Source: JAWWPY01 sp964412845 (GTDB taxonomy: Bacteria; Actinomycetota; Actinomycetes; Streptosporangiales; Streptosporangiaceae). Taken from it: a stretch of DNA of 43,864 nucleotides. Made by a program: the position numbers and the translations under genes. The notes under the pieces are model-generated. The model was not told the origin of the DNA. It did no database searches and saw only the letters and a program-made list of their open reading frames with translations. The DNA lies in assembly GCA_964412845.1 (NCBI GenBank), contig CAYPQM010000039.1:1-43864 (forward strand). The letters run 5' to 3'. Shown in pieces: positions 23,976 to 33,627 of the stretch; position 1 is the stretch's first letter, and each line of letters begins with the position of its first letter.

Positions 23976-24376
23976 TTTGCCTGAGCCTTCTGGGCCTACA
24001 GTGTGGGGAACCAATCTAGATGAGCATTCGGTGTCCTACTTGAGCACTGCTTGAGCAGCGAGCGGGATACGTGAGCACTGGCGGTTTCGCGGTCACCGGC
24101 TGTTACGGCATGGTGGTTGCGGCCGGCGGGTCCGTGACTATCCTGGTCAAGCTGTGCCGACGGTGACCAGTCGGACTGGCTCGGGATTGGGCCGGGGCCA
24201 CCCGGCTGGCGTACTGGCGAGACTGTTCTGTGCGACAGGCCGGCCGCACGCTGGCTCCGATCGGGCATCGATGATTTCCGGGCGGCAGCGGCGTCTGAAC
24301 GTGTTGGAGACGGGTCACACGCCGCCGTGCAGCGTGTGGCCGGCCTGACATCTGCCCTTCTCGGAGGAGTCCAGAC
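23976..24376. other. 401-base divergent spacer without gene
   Basis: Between the SRPBCC gene (minus) and the LLM gene (plus). It shows short direct repeats of TTGAGCA and GAGCACTG at about 24038-24080 but no palindrome or promoter I can support. GGAGGAG just before 24377 is the ribosome site of the LLM gene. Confidence 0.5.
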
Positions 24377-25183
24377 ATGACGAGACCGTTCCGGTTCGGG
24401 GTCGTTGCGCCGCTCGCAACTGACCTGCCGACGTGGCGAGACCGCGTGCGCCGCATCGCCGACAGCGGGTACTCGACGCTGCTGATGCCCGACGTCCCGC
24501 AATGGCAGCCGGCGCCCGGCCCCGCGCTGGCTCTGGCCGCGGCCCTTGCCGAGCTGCGCGTGGGCACCTGGGTGTATGCCTCCCCGTTCCGCCCGCCATG
24601 GATGACGGCGTGGGAAGCGCACTCGCTGTCGGTACTCACTGACGGCCGCTTCGAGATGGGGATCGGCACCGGCAGGCCAGGAATTGAGGACGAGCTCCGC
24701 CAACGGGGGCTGCCCGTGGTCCCGCCGGGCGAGCGGCTAGCCCAGGTACGTGAGACCGTCAGGGCGCTGCGAGACCTCGACGGCCCCGGCCATCACACGC
24801 CGGTGGCGATGGCCGTACGCGGCCCGAAGGCCCAGGCACTGGCGGCCGACCTCGCAGATACGGTCACCTTCGCGCAGCTGCCGGGTGAGCCCCGGGCCGA
24901 AGTCGCGCGGCTGGCACGCGACTTCCGCGCCATCCGGGACGTCGAGCTCGCGAACCACGTATCTGTTATCGGCGACACTCGCGCGCCTTTCATGGCGCCC
25001 CCCGACACCGACCCTACTGCGCTTCGCACAGCGGACTCGCTGGCCATACTCCCGGATGACCCGGCGGCCGCCGCCGAGGAAATCCAGCGGCGACGGGAGG
25101 AGATCGGCTTCTCCTACTTCGTCTTCGGCGCCGACTCCGCCGACGCGCTCGCTCCGGTCGTAGCTAAGCTCGCCGGACGTTAG
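24377..25183 (+). CDS. LLM-class F420-dependent oxidoreductase
   Basis: A 268-residue luciferase-like TIM barrel: FRFGVVAPLATDLPTWRDRV at the start, SGYSTLLMPDVP, GTWVYASPFRPPWMTAWEAH (the family region before the active site), SVLTDGRFEMGIGTGRPG (flavin phosphate contact) and a C-terminal EEIQRRREEIGFSYFVFG. Actinobacterial members of this TIGR03621-like short type use coenzyme F420; substrate unknown. ATG 24377 has GGAGGAG upstream. It precedes a TetR/amidohydrolase divergent pair and may belong to the same catabolic or detoxification locus, which is inference from proximity only. Confidence 0.88.
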   Translation: MTRPFRFGVVAPLATDLPTWRDRVRRIADSGYSTLLMPDVPQWQPAPGPALALAAALAELRVGTWVYASPFRPPWMTAWEAHSLSVLTDGRFEMGIGTGRPGIEDELRQRGLPVVPPGERLAQVRETVRALRDLDGPGHHTPVAMAVRGPKAQALAADLADTVTFAQLPGEPRAEVARLARDFRAIRDVELANHVSVIGDTRAPFMAPPDTDPTALRTADSLAILPDDPAAAAEEIQRRREEIGFSYFVFGADSADALAPVVAKLAGR

Positions 25184-25207
25184 TTTGCCACCACTAGCCC
25201 GGGTGCC

Positions 25208-25822
25208 TCAGCGGCACAGGCTGCGATCGGCGGTGGTGATCAGTGTTGTCGCGGTCTTCTCGATAGACAGATCCCGGCCGGTGTACAGCAGGTCGAAGCT
25301 ATCGAAGCTCGTCAGTAGCCACAGCAGGTCAGCGGCTTGGTCGGCGGTGACATCGGCACGCAGCGCCTCTTGGTCAGCCAGACGCTGAGCAAGGTGGGCC
25401 ATTCCGCCCGCCCGGCCTTGTTCCATCCGCTGGATCGCGCCGCCGACCGCAGCGGCGTCAAGCAGGGCCATCGAGGACAGCACTCGCAGCACGTCCCGGT
25501 GAGCCGCGTACATCTTCACGACCCCGCAGATCCCCTCGCGCAGGGCTTCGCGTGCGTCGGGGTGAGCGGCGGCCTGCAGCATGCGACCGAACCCGCCGCG
25601 CTCCAGAAGATCCGCCCCGACCGCCTCGAACAATCCGGCGCGTGAGCCGAAGACCAGGTAGACGGTGGGCCGCGCGACGCGGGCCATACGGGCGATGCGG
25701 TCGATGCTGACCGGCTCCGAAGGCGCCTCACGCAACCGCTGGTAGACCGCGTCGAGGATGCGGCGCCGTGTTTCCGCCGCCGCATCCGCTCGCAGGCGCT
25801 GCTCGTACTTCCGGGTGGCCAT
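25208..25822 (-). CDS. TetR/AcrR family transcriptional regulator
   Basis: A 204-residue repressor (207 if ATG 25831 is used). The HTH covers about residues 15-62 (TRRRILDAVYQRLREAPSEP, then RMARVARPTVYLVFGSRAGL). The C-terminal helical domain has no recognised ligand motif. It is divergent from the amidohydrolase; a perfect 16-bp palindrome in the spacer, within a sigma-70-type promoter facing the amidohydrolase, is the probable operator, so it likely represses that gene and itself. Confidence 0.9.
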   Translation of the reverse strand: MATRKYEQRLRADAAAETRRRILDAVYQRLREAPSEPVSIDRIARMARVARPTVYLVFGSRAGLFEAVGADLLERGGFGRMLQAAAHPDAREALREGICGVVKMYAAHRDVLRVLSSMALLDAAAVGGAIQRMEQGRAGGMAHLAQRLADQEALRADVTADQAADLLWLLTSFDSFDLLYTGRDLSIEKTATTLITTADRSLCR

Positions 25823-25843
25823 GACTATCATTTTAGCATTGAT

Positions 25844-25872
25844 TTGACATAGTGTATTCTAGAATACATACT
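25844..25872 (+). promoter_or_regulatory. promoter with TetR operator in its spacer
   Basis: TTGACA (25844-25849), 17-base spacer, CATACT (25867-25872). TGTATTCTAGAATACA (25853-25868) is a perfect palindrome filling the spacer and touching the -10. Binding there would block polymerase for the plus-strand amidohydrolase. Confidence 0.7.
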
Positions 25873-26057
25873 GTCAGTGAAAGATCGGGGGCGTCAGGCC
25901 GCCGGCGACCGGGACATCGCCGCCCATCGGCAGGGACGCCACCTGAGGCCTTGCTCGGGCGGCTTCCCCGCTGATGGGGGGCGAGTTGACCTGACGTTGC
26001 GTGACGCTCTGGCGTGCCGCCCCTGACCATCAAACGCATCCGTTCGGGAGGGGCCTC

Positions 26058-27359
26058 GTGTCCAAGGCAACGGCGATCGTCAACGCGAGGGTCTTTGACG
26101 GCACCCGGCTGCGGGACTGGACGTCAGTCCGGTTCGCCGACGGCATCATCACCGACTGCGCCACCGGTCCCACTGCCCAAGACGGCGACGAGGTGATCGA
26201 CGCGGAGGGCGGCACCATCCTGCCGGGGCTGATTGACTCGCACATCCACCTGGTGCCCGGCGCTCTGGCGCAGGGGCTCATCTTCGGTGTGACCACTGCA
26301 CTGGACATGTTCAGCCAGGCCGGCGTGATGGCCGTAGCCAGGCAGCAAGCGGGCGCCCGGTCGGACGTGGCCGATGTGCGTTCCGCGGGGATTGGTGCCA
26401 CTGCGCCGGGCGGGCATCCCTCGATGATGTACGCCCCGTTCCCGACCTTGACCGGCCCGGAGCAGGCCGGGCAGTTCGTCGCGGACCGGGTCGCCGAAGG
26501 CTCGGACTACTTGAAGATCTTCGGTCCCTCGGGCACAGCGGGCCCGTGGACGGTGCCGTCTTTGGACCTGGACACGATCACCGCGTTGACCAAGGCTGCG
26601 CATAGCCGCGGACTCGTGGTCGTCGCGCACGTCAACTCCGCAGCCGGGGTGGGCGAGGTCGTGTCCGCGGGCATCGACGTCGTTGCGCATGTGCCCGTGG
26701 ACGGCGAACTGGACAAAGCCCTGGCCGGGCGGATCGCCGAGGCGGGAATCGCGGTCGGCCCGACGCTGGCCACCATCGAGAACGTCTTGGGCGAACCGGG
26801 CGGGGCCGCGGTGGCCGGAGACCCGCGACTCGCCGGGACACTTGGGGACGCACAGGCGCGGCGGCTGACCTCTGGCGCATCAGGGTGGCGTGGGCAGGGA
26901 ATGCCGCCCTATTCCCGCGCTGAGGAGAATGTCGGCCGCCTGGTCGACGCGGGCGTCACGATCCTGGCCGGCACCGACGCCCCGAACCCGGGAACCGTGT
27001 TCGGGGCAAGTCTGCACCGGGAGCTGGAACTGCTCGGCCGCTGCGGCATTACGCCCGCTCAGGCGCTGAACGCCGCGACCGCCGCTCCGGCACGAGTGTT
27101 CAACCTCGCCGACCGCGGGCACACCGCACCCGGTCAGCGCGCGGACCTCATGCTCGTATCCGGCGACCCGTTGACCGACATCACCGCGACCCGAGCCATC
27201 GAACGGATCTGGCGGGCAGGCGTTCTATGTGACCGACGTGCGTTCGTCGCCAACGCGGCCGAGGCGGAAGAACTTGACGCCTTCGACGCCCGGGTCGCCA
27301 AGGTCGTGGCGGCCGTCCGCGAACGCCGGTACGGCTTCGACCCGACCAAGGCCAGCTGA
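26058..27359 (+). CDS. amidohydrolase (metal-dependent, imidazolonepropionase/prolidase-like)
   Basis: A 433-residue amidohydrolase-superfamily enzyme: ILPGLIDSHIHLVPG supplies the metal-binding HxH, DYLKIFGP the bridging Lys, VVVAHVNS and DVVAHVP the two later His, and ILAGTDAPNPG the catalytic Asp. The N-terminal VFDGTRLRDWTSVRFADGII and C-terminal GQRADLMLVSGDPLTDI form the beta-sandwich. It hydrolyses a C-N (or similar) bond in an unidentified substrate. GTG 26058 has GGGAGGGG upstream; the longer frame from 26001 lacks a site. Control by the divergent TetR is likely. Confidence 0.9.
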   Translation: MSKATAIVNARVFDGTRLRDWTSVRFADGIITDCATGPTAQDGDEVIDAEGGTILPGLIDSHIHLVPGALAQGLIFGVTTALDMFSQAGVMAVARQQAGARSDVADVRSAGIGATAPGGHPSMMYAPFPTLTGPEQAGQFVADRVAEGSDYLKIFGPSGTAGPWTVPSLDLDTITALTKAAHSRGLVVVAHVNSAAGVGEVVSAGIDVVAHVPVDGELDKALAGRIAEAGIAVGPTLATIENVLGEPGGAAVAGDPRLAGTLGDAQARRLTSGASGWRGQGMPPYSRAEENVGRLVDAGVTILAGTDAPNPGTVFGASLHRELELLGRCGITPAQALNAATAAPARVFNLADRGHTAPGQRADLMLVSGDPLTDITATRAIERIWRAGVLCDRRAFVANAAEAEELDAFDARVAKVVAAVRERRYGFDPTKAS

Positions 27360-27523
27360 CACCGCGACCGGGCAAGGTGACGTCAGGGTGAAGAACCGGA
27401 TCGGCTCGTCCCGCCCGATGCCCGGGAACGACCGCAGCCGCTCCAACCGGTCATCGGAGAACAGCCTTGTCGCCACCCACCCCACGATCCCTACCGTCGA
27501 AGATGTCGGCGACTTCGATGGGA

Positions 27524-28447
27524 TCAGGTGTCGGGGGAGTCGGTGCGGCCCTGCTGCTCGGCGAGGAACTGCTCGAACTGGGCGCCGAGCTCGTCAGCGG
27601 TCGGCATCCGCTCGTCCCCGTCAGCCAGCAGCCCGTCACGTTCCGCGCCCTCGGCGTAGGCGTCGTACTGCCGTTCCAGCGCCTGGACGACCTCGGTGAT
27701 CTCCTCGGAGCCTTCGACCTGCCGGCGGATCTCCTCGTCGGTCTGCTCCGCGGCCTCGCGCAGGGCCTCGCCGGGCAGTTGCAGCCCGGTGGCCTTGGCC
27801 ACCGAGTCGAGCAGGGCCACCGCCGCCGCCGGGTAGGCGGCCTGCGCCAGGTAGTGCGGGACGTGCACGGCGAAACCGACCGCGGGACGGTCCTCCTCAC
27901 CCAGCCGGAACTCCAGCAGGGCGGCTGCGCTGCCCGGCACCTGGAGCCGGTCGACGAGGGGCGGATAGCCGTCCGCCAGCCCCGGCTTGGTCCCGTGCGC
28001 GGTCACGCCGAGCGGCCTGGTGTGCGGGGCGCCCATCGGGATGCCGTGGAATCCAACGGCGAGCCCGGCGCCCATCCGCCTGCCCAGGTCGCGCACCCCG
28101 GAGACGAAGCGCTCCCACTCATGGTCCGGCTCGGGCCCGTTCAGCAGCAGGAACGGCGTGCCCGCGGTGTCCCGCAGCAGGTGCATCGCCAGTTCCGGAG
28201 TGTCGTAGTCCTCCCAGTGATCCCGGGAGAAAGTCATCGGCGGCCGGCGCGACCGGTAGTCGATCAGCCGGTCCGCGTCGAACCTGGCCACCTCTTCATG
28301 CTCCAGCGTGCCCAGCAGATGCGCGGTGAGTAGCTTGCCTGCCGCACCCGCGTCGATGAAGCCGTCGAGGTAGTACAGCAGGGCCGCCCCGTCAAGCGCC
28401 GGCGCGTCAGGGCTCACCTCGTAGAGGTCTCCCGGATCTCGCACCAT
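27524..28447 (-). CDS. PAC2-family protein (proteasome assembly chaperone fold)
   Basis: A 307-residue actinobacterial PAC2 protein: ALLYYLDGFIDAGAAGKLLT near the start, FDADRLIDYRSRRPPMTF, LLLNGPEPDHEWERFVSGV and VGFAVHVPHYLAQAAYPAAA in the core, followed by a charged helical C-terminus with likely coiled coil (EEIRRQVEGSEEITEVVQAL). The fold is shared with eukaryotic proteasome chaperones; in bacteria the role is not established. ATG 28447 was taken, with ATG 28453 two codons upstream equally possible. It lies 117 bases downstream of nadK on the same strand. Confidence 0.88.
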   Translation of the reverse strand: MVRDPGDLYEVSPDAPALDGAALLYYLDGFIDAGAAGKLLTAHLLGTLEHEEVARFDADRLIDYRSRRPPMTFSRDHWEDYDTPELAMHLLRDTAGTPFLLLNGPEPDHEWERFVSGVRDLGRRMGAGLAVGFHGIPMGAPHTRPLGVTAHGTKPGLADGYPPLVDRLQVPGSAAALLEFRLGEEDRPAVGFAVHVPHYLAQAAYPAAAVALLDSVAKATGLQLPGEALREAAEQTDEEIRRQVEGSEEITEVVQALERQYDAYAEGAERDGLLADGDERMPTADELGAQFEQFLAEQQGRTDSPDT

Positions 28448-28564
28448 GATCACAGCCCTTCCAAGGTGTCCACCCCGCTATTAGAGACACCAACCACTAA
28501 CGGCCAGTCATCCATCCCACGCAGCGGGAATGTTTGTGCCACACCGTACCGGTGCGGGCGGCTG

Positions 28565-29428
28565 CTACTCGACCTCGGCCGACCCGGTGAGCCGGAGGCG
28601 GCGCTGCGCACGCTGGTAGAACGTGGTGCGGCCGAGCCGGACCACCTTCCCGGCGCCGGGCAGCAGGGTGATGTCGATCCTGTCGCCCGGGCCCACATGG
28701 CCGACCACGATGCCGTCGGCCTCCACCGCGAGTTTGCCGCTGACCTCCAGGACAGTGAGCGCGAGCTTCTCGCCGCTGGACAGGAACAGCGACCGGTTGA
28801 AGGCCGAGTGCGGTGCCACGGGGGTGACGAGCAAGCCCTCTACCATGGGCGAGACGATGGGACCGCCTGCGGAAAAGCTGTACGCGGTCGAGCCGGTCGG
28901 GGTGGCCACGATCACCGCGTCGGCCGCGTACCGCACGAACGGGTTCCCCTCGACACATAGTTCGACCGCGGCGATCGTGCCGTCGCCGGGGATCCGGATC
29001 AGGTCGATGTCGTTGAAAGCCAGGGCCCGCTGGTCACCGAACGCCGCGGAGACCGCGGCCCGCGGCTCGGTCGTGAACTGGTGCTGATCAATGGCGGACA
29101 GCGCGTCGGCCAGATCCGGCACGTCGACCTCGGCCAGGAAGCCGAGCCGGCCCAGGTTCACGCCGAGCACCGGCGTGCCGGTACCGGAGGCCAGCCGCAT
29201 CGTCCGCAGCATGGTGCCGTCCCCGCCCATGCTGACCAGCAGGTCGGCGCGCTCCGCCATGGCCTGCGGGGTGCACACGGTGACATCCCCGGTGATCCGC
29301 TTGGTCTCCCCGTCCAGCCCGAGCACGGTCACGCCGCGGTCCCGGGCCCAGTCGGTGATGGTGCCCATCGCCGGGGCGGAGTCCCGGCCCGGGTGCAGCA
29401 CCAGGCCCACCACGCTCATCATGCCCAC
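28565..29428 (-). CDS. nadK: NAD kinase
   Basis: A 287-residue ATP/polyphosphate-NAD kinase making NADP. VSMGGDGTMLRTMRLA holds the GGDGT motif, LGVNLGRLGFLAEV follows, ALAFNDIDLIR has the NE/D motif (here Asn-Asp), and VATPTGSTAYSFSAGGPIV is the conserved Gly-rich loop. Length is normal. Start codon choice among ATG 29428 and the next two Met is uncertain. It is 13 bases downstream of nhaA-dsbA, so it is the third gene of an operon with the FUSC exporter and the antiporter. Confidence 0.95.
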   Translation of the reverse strand: MGMMSVVGLVLHPGRDSAPAMGTITDWARDRGVTVLGLDGETKRITGDVTVCTPQAMAERADLLVSMGGDGTMLRTMRLASGTGTPVLGVNLGRLGFLAEVDVPDLADALSAIDQHQFTTEPRAAVSAAFGDQRALAFNDIDLIRIPGDGTIAAVELCVEGNPFVRYAADAVIVATPTGSTAYSFSAGGPIVSPMVEGLLVTPVAPHSAFNRSLFLSSGEKLALTVLEVSGKLAVEADGIVVGHVGPGDRIDITLLPGAGKVVRLGRTTFYQRAQRRLRLTGSAEVE

Positions 29429-29441
29429 TGGCCTGACCTCC

Positions 29442-31331
29442 TCACGACGCGATGTAGGCCCGCGCCCGGGCGGCCTTGACCGCGGCCGAGAGCGTGTCGA
29501 TGTCGTAGGCGCCGTAGTGCCGCTTCCCGTTGATGAAGAACGTCGGGGTGCCCGACACGGTGCTCAGGTCGGCGGAGTCGACGTCTTCGGCGACCCGGGC
29601 CGCGCCGACGTGCTTCATGAGGTCCTCGGCGAACTTGTCGGCATTGAGGCCCAGTTCTCCGGCGTAGCGGACCAGGTCCTGCGGCTTGAGCGCATCCTGG
29701 TGGGTGAAGAGCAGGTCATGCATGTCCCAGAACGCCCCCTGTTTCGCCGCGGCCTCGGTCGCCTCCGCCGCCAGCTGGGCACGTGGGTGCACGTCGGCGA
29801 GCGGGAGATGCCGCCACACGTACCGGACGTCGCCGAAATCCGCGAGCAGTGTGCGGACGGCAGGCTCTGCCTGGCCGCAGTAGGGACACTCAAAATCACC
29901 ATACTCAACGACAGTCACCGGCGACTCTCGCGGGCCGCGCAGGTGGTCGCGATCGGGATCGACCGGCACGGCGAGGTCGGTGATGACTTCCGCGGTGCCC
30001 AGGAGCGCCCGCAGCTTCAGCGGCTTGGGCAGCATCTCGGTCACCCGGAAGACGAGCCAGGTGAGCCCGGACGCGCAGAGCGCCGCGGACAGCACGCCGA
30101 GCTTGGCTTCCTGGAGCTGATCACCGTGGAACGCCAGCGAGGCGATGAGCAGCGACACGGTAAAGCCGATCCCGGCGATCGCGCCCGCCCCGGTGACCGA
30201 GGCCCAGCCGACCGGCGGGCTGAGCCGGCCCCGGCTGAGCCGGGTGACCAGCCATGTCGTGCCGGCGACGCCGAGCGGCTTGCCGACGACATAGCCGAGC
30301 AGGATGCCCAGCGTGATCGGCGAGGTGTATGCCCTGGCCAGGAAGCTCGGGCTGATGGTGACGCCCGCGTTGGACAGCGCGAACAGCGGCACGATGACGT
30401 AACTCGTCCACGGATGCAGGAACTGCTGAAGCCGCTCGTTGGGGGACAGGGCCAAGGAGAGCCCGGTGCTGGCCGACCGGGCCAGTTCCGGTGTCGGCTG
30501 CTCGCGGAACAGCCGGAACAGGTCCGTGGCCCGTTCCAGATCAGCCCGCGGGGCAGGGTAGGCGCAGGTCATCAGGCCGACCGCCAGGCCGTCCACGACC
30601 GGGTCGATGCCTGATTTGAACAGCGCGATCCACGCCGCGACCCCGAGCAGCGCGTAGAGAAGGCCATTGCGGAACCCAGCCCGCCGGGAGATATAGACCA
30701 CGACCAGGATCAGCACGCCCATCACGAGGGCGGGGACCTTGATATGCCCGCTGTAGGCGAAGGTGATGATCCCGAGCGCGACCAGGTCATCGACGACCGC
30801 GAAGGTGAGCAGGTAGGCGCGGAGCCGGTCCGGGAAGCGCGGGCCGACCAGCGCCAGCATGCCCAGCGCGAAAGCGGTGTCGGTGGACATGGCCGCGCCC
30901 CAGCCGCGCGCCGACGGGCCGCCCGCGTTAGCGGCGAGATAGATGGCGATCGGCACGATCATGCCGCCGATGCCGGCCAGCAGCGGCAGGGCGACCCGGC
31001 GCCGGTCGCGCAGCTCGCCCATGTCGAACTCGCGGCGCGCTTCGAGCCCGACCACCAGGAAGAAGAACGTCATCAGCCCGGAATTGACCCAGCCGTGCAG
31101 ATCCTGGGACACCCCGCCGTCGCCAAGGCGGATCATCAGGTGTGTCCGCCATAGGGCGTCATAGGACCCGGGATCAATGTTCACCCAGGCCAGGGCGATG
31201 ACTGTGGCGGCGAGCAGGACCGCCGCGCTGCCGGTCTCGGTGCGCAGGAACTGCCGCAGCGGGGTTTCCAGGTTCCGGGCCCAGGCGGTGTGCCCGGAGA
31301 AGGTCGAGGCTGACGCCGCGGGTTCAGCCAT
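29442..31331 (-). CDS. nhaA: NhaA Na+/H+ antiporter fused to DsbA-like thioredoxin domain
   Basis: A 629-residue fusion. Residues 1-430 are NhaA, which exchanges Na+ for H+ across the membrane: MSTDTAFALGML (Asp151, matching E. coli Asp133) and FAVVDDLVAL (Asp181, Asp182, matching Asp163 and Asp164) are intact. Residues about 455-625 are a DsbA-type thioredoxin domain with ECPYCG (Cys482, Cys485), HPRAQLAAEATEAA and cis-Pro in SGTPTFFING. NhaA-DsbA fusions are known in actinobacteria; which side of the membrane the thiol domain faces is not evident. The start overlaps the FUSC gene's end by 8 bases. Confidence 0.93.
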   Translation of the reverse strand: MAEPAASASTFSGHTAWARNLETPLRQFLRTETGSAAVLLAATVIALAWVNIDPGSYDALWRTHLMIRLGDGGVSQDLHGWVNSGLMTFFFLVVGLEARREFDMGELRDRRRVALPLLAGIGGMIVPIAIYLAANAGGPSARGWGAAMSTDTAFALGMLALVGPRFPDRLRAYLLTFAVVDDLVALGIITFAYSGHIKVPALVMGVLILVVVYISRRAGFRNGLLYALLGVAAWIALFKSGIDPVVDGLAVGLMTCAYPAPRADLERATDLFRLFREQPTPELARSASTGLSLALSPNERLQQFLHPWTSYVIVPLFALSNAGVTISPSFLARAYTSPITLGILLGYVVGKPLGVAGTTWLVTRLSRGRLSPPVGWASVTGAGAIAGIGFTVSLLIASLAFHGDQLQEAKLGVLSAALCASGLTWLVFRVTEMLPKPLKLRALLGTAEVITDLAVPVDPDRDHLRGPRESPVTVVEYGDFECPYCGQAEPAVRTLLADFGDVRYVWRHLPLADVHPRAQLAAEATEAAAKQGAFWDMHDLLFTHQDALKPQDLVRYAGELGLNADKFAEDLMKHVGAARVAEDVDSADLSTVSGTPTFFINGKRHYGAYDIDTLSAAVKAARARAYIAS

Positions 31332-33627
31332 TCACCGGTTCTCCTTTGCCGATCGCGGCGGCGACCTGTGGGCCGAGATGCGATTCCAGGTGGCGCAGCA
31401 CGTCCAGGTGATGGCTGGCCCACAGGACGAGGAGGGCTCCCCGAAGTTCGGACTCCTCGCCGCTCACGACCGCATCACGCACGCACTGCAGGAGTTGCCG
31501 GCGGCCATCCGGGTCAGGGGGCTGCGGCCGGGGCACCGCTGTCCCGTTGACGATGGAATCGCCGAGCGTGACGTACCAGGAGCGTAGCCCTTGGATTTCC
31601 CGGTCGATGCTCACGCCGCAGCGCACCGCACCGGACCACGCCGGGCTTGCGTTGCCCACTCTGATCCCGGCTGGTACCGGCGTCCCGTCCGGTGCCGCGC
31701 CCGGGGTCGTGGTCCCATCGGGCACTGGCGCCGCGTCCGCTTCTGCCAGCCGTTCCTGTGCCGCCATCCGGCCCAGGGCGGCCATCGACCGCCCGGCGCG
31801 CAGTACCCGTCCAGCGCCCGCGACGATCCGCGCCGCGCTTTCCGGGTCCACTCGTTTCGCGGACCGTTCCGCCAGGTACTGGCGGAACGAGTCGTCCAGT
31901 TGGTGCACGGCGACCGTAGCGGTGTCCCCGGCGTGGTCTGGATCGGACGCCTGGTCACCCCCGGTCAACTGCTCCGCCGTAGCGGCGAAGTAATCCGCGG
32001 CCCGTGAGTAGGCGGCGGCGATGTTCTCCCGGAGCAGCCTCGCCGCGCCGCGCGGCCAGAACACCAGGCCGACGCCCAGGCTGACGGCGAAGCCGATCGC
32101 GACGTCCTCGATCCGGATCAGCCCCACCTTCCAGCCGACCGGCTGGATGATGTTGAACAGGATCAGGATGACGACGGTGAACGCGGCCTGGCCCGCCGCG
32201 AACGACACCACCCGCGGCGCGTAGGCGGCGATGAGCACCCCTACCGGGAGAAGCGCCCACAGCACCGTCTGGTTGCCGCCGACCGGGATGAGGATCGCCG
32301 CGCCGACCAGGATCCCGACGGCCGTGCCGGCGAGCGCGCTCAGGATGGACCTGCCGGTACCCAGCGCGTTCGAGCGCAGTACCGACAGCGTCCCGAGGAC
32401 CACCCAGAAGGAGTGCTGGAGGCCGGATCGCTGGGCGATGAACACCGCGACGGCGAGCCCGGCCGTGCCCCGGACGGCGTTGCGGAACCACACCGACCGC
32501 GCGCTGGCGTGCTCGACGGCGAATTGCCGGACCGCCACGAGCGCCTCGCCGCCGCCGCTGGTGCTGGCCTCAGGCACCGGCGCGGTCCCGCCGGTGACGA
32601 TGGCGGCGTAGCTGACCACCTGCCGGGTCGAATAGGAGATCGAGCGGCTGCGGAACGACCGCCCGAGCATCGATCCGAGGGCATGCTCGTCAGGGACCGG
32701 GGGGAGCTGTGAGATGCGCTGGGTGAGCGCCTGGACCATGGCCTCCTGCGCCTGGTCCAGCCGGCTGGTGTCGGGGACGTCGCCGTGCCCGGACAGGGCG
32801 GCCGCAGTGGCCCGCAGGGCTTCGGCGGCGGCCGCCATCGTCTCGCCGTTCTCCTCCTGGCACAGCTCAGGCCCGGCGGGTCCGGTCGCGGCGACCAGGT
32901 ATTCCAGCAGCCACCGGATTTCATCGGCGAGCCCGGCCAGCGCGGCCGTCGGCCGGGTGGGCCCGGTCGGCTGGTGCGGTGTGCCCTGGAACTGGCCGGC
33001 CACGGTCTCGGCCGCCGCGCGGGCGGCGGTAATGCGCGCCTCGATCGCCTGCTGGTCCCCGGAGAACGCGCTGTCGGCCAGGTCCGCGAGGGCGGAGCAA
33101 GCCCGGGCCGCGTCGCTGCGCTGCGTCATCCGGGACCGTGGCGGCCACAGCAGCATGACCGCGCAGATCCCCGCACCTGCCGCCAGGCCGAAGCCGGCCA
33201 GCCGCCACGGGAGCGCGGACAGCGGCGCCGGGATCGCGACCGGCAGGACGAACAGGAGAACCGCAGCGGTCGAGCCGGCCGTGAAATAGCCGTTGATCAC
33301 TCCAGAGAAGAGGATCACGAACCCAGCCACGGCCATGGCCCCGGTGGCGAGCCAGGCGTTCCCTGAGCACAAGGTCCCCACGACGATCAGGACGACCCCG
33401 GCCAGCGCCAGCGACAGGTAGGCGGTGAGACGGGACCGTGGGGCACCGCGGAAATCCACCAGCACCAGCATCGCGAAGGACCCGAAAGCGGCGAAGACCG
33501 CCGTCTGCGGCTGCTTGATCACCTGGTCGGCCAGCGCGAACATGGCAGGCATCACAATCGCCGCGCGCGCCGCGCTCTTCAGCGAGGTCAGCCCGGGATC
33601 TGAGATGGTCAGCCGCGGCACCTTCAC
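31324..33627 (-). CDS. FUSC-family exporter (YccS/aromatic acid efflux-like)
   Basis: A 767-residue membrane protein with two blocks of about six TM helices (residues 20-165 and 395-545), each followed by a soluble helical segment, the layout of the FUSC family (aromatic acid or fusaric acid efflux). The first block has QPQTAVFAAFGSFAMLVLVD and the second SGLQHSFWVVLGTLSVLRSN, the paired family motif, with TGRSILSALAGTAVGILVGA after it. Substrate unknown. It is the first gene of the operon with nhaA-dsbA (8-base overlap) and nadK. Confidence 0.88.
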   Translation of the reverse strand: MKVPRLTISDPGLTSLKSAARAAIVMPAMFALADQVIKQPQTAVFAAFGSFAMLVLVDFRGAPRSRLTAYLSLALAGVVLIVVGTLCSGNAWLATGAMAVAGFVILFSGVINGYFTAGSTAAVLLFVLPVAIPAPLSALPWRLAGFGLAAGAGICAVMLLWPPRSRMTQRSDAARACSALADLADSAFSGDQQAIEARITAARAAAETVAGQFQGTPHQPTGPTRPTAALAGLADEIRWLLEYLVAATGPAGPELCQEENGETMAAAAEALRATAAALSGHGDVPDTSRLDQAQEAMVQALTQRISQLPPVPDEHALGSMLGRSFRSRSISYSTRQVVSYAAIVTGGTAPVPEASTSGGGEALVAVRQFAVEHASARSVWFRNAVRGTAGLAVAVFIAQRSGLQHSFWVVLGTLSVLRSNALGTGRSILSALAGTAVGILVGAAILIPVGGNQTVLWALLPVGVLIAAYAPRVVSFAAGQAAFTVVILILFNIIQPVGWKVGLIRIEDVAIGFAVSLGVGLVFWPRGAARLLRENIAAAYSRAADYFAATAEQLTGGDQASDPDHAGDTATVAVHQLDDSFRQYLAERSAKRVDPESAARIVAGAGRVLRAGRSMAALGRMAAQERLAEADAAPVPDGTTTPGAAPDGTPVPAGIRVGNASPAWSGAVRCGVSIDREIQGLRSWYVTLGDSIVNGTAVPRPQPPDPDGRRQLLQCVRDAVVSGEESELRGALLVLWASHHLDVLRHLESHLGPQVAAAIGKGEPVNG

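Noticed and set aside
29091..30614. 507-codon plus-strand frame opposite nadK and nhaA
   Set aside because: Antisense shadow of two well-recognised genes, composition typical of a reverse GC frame.
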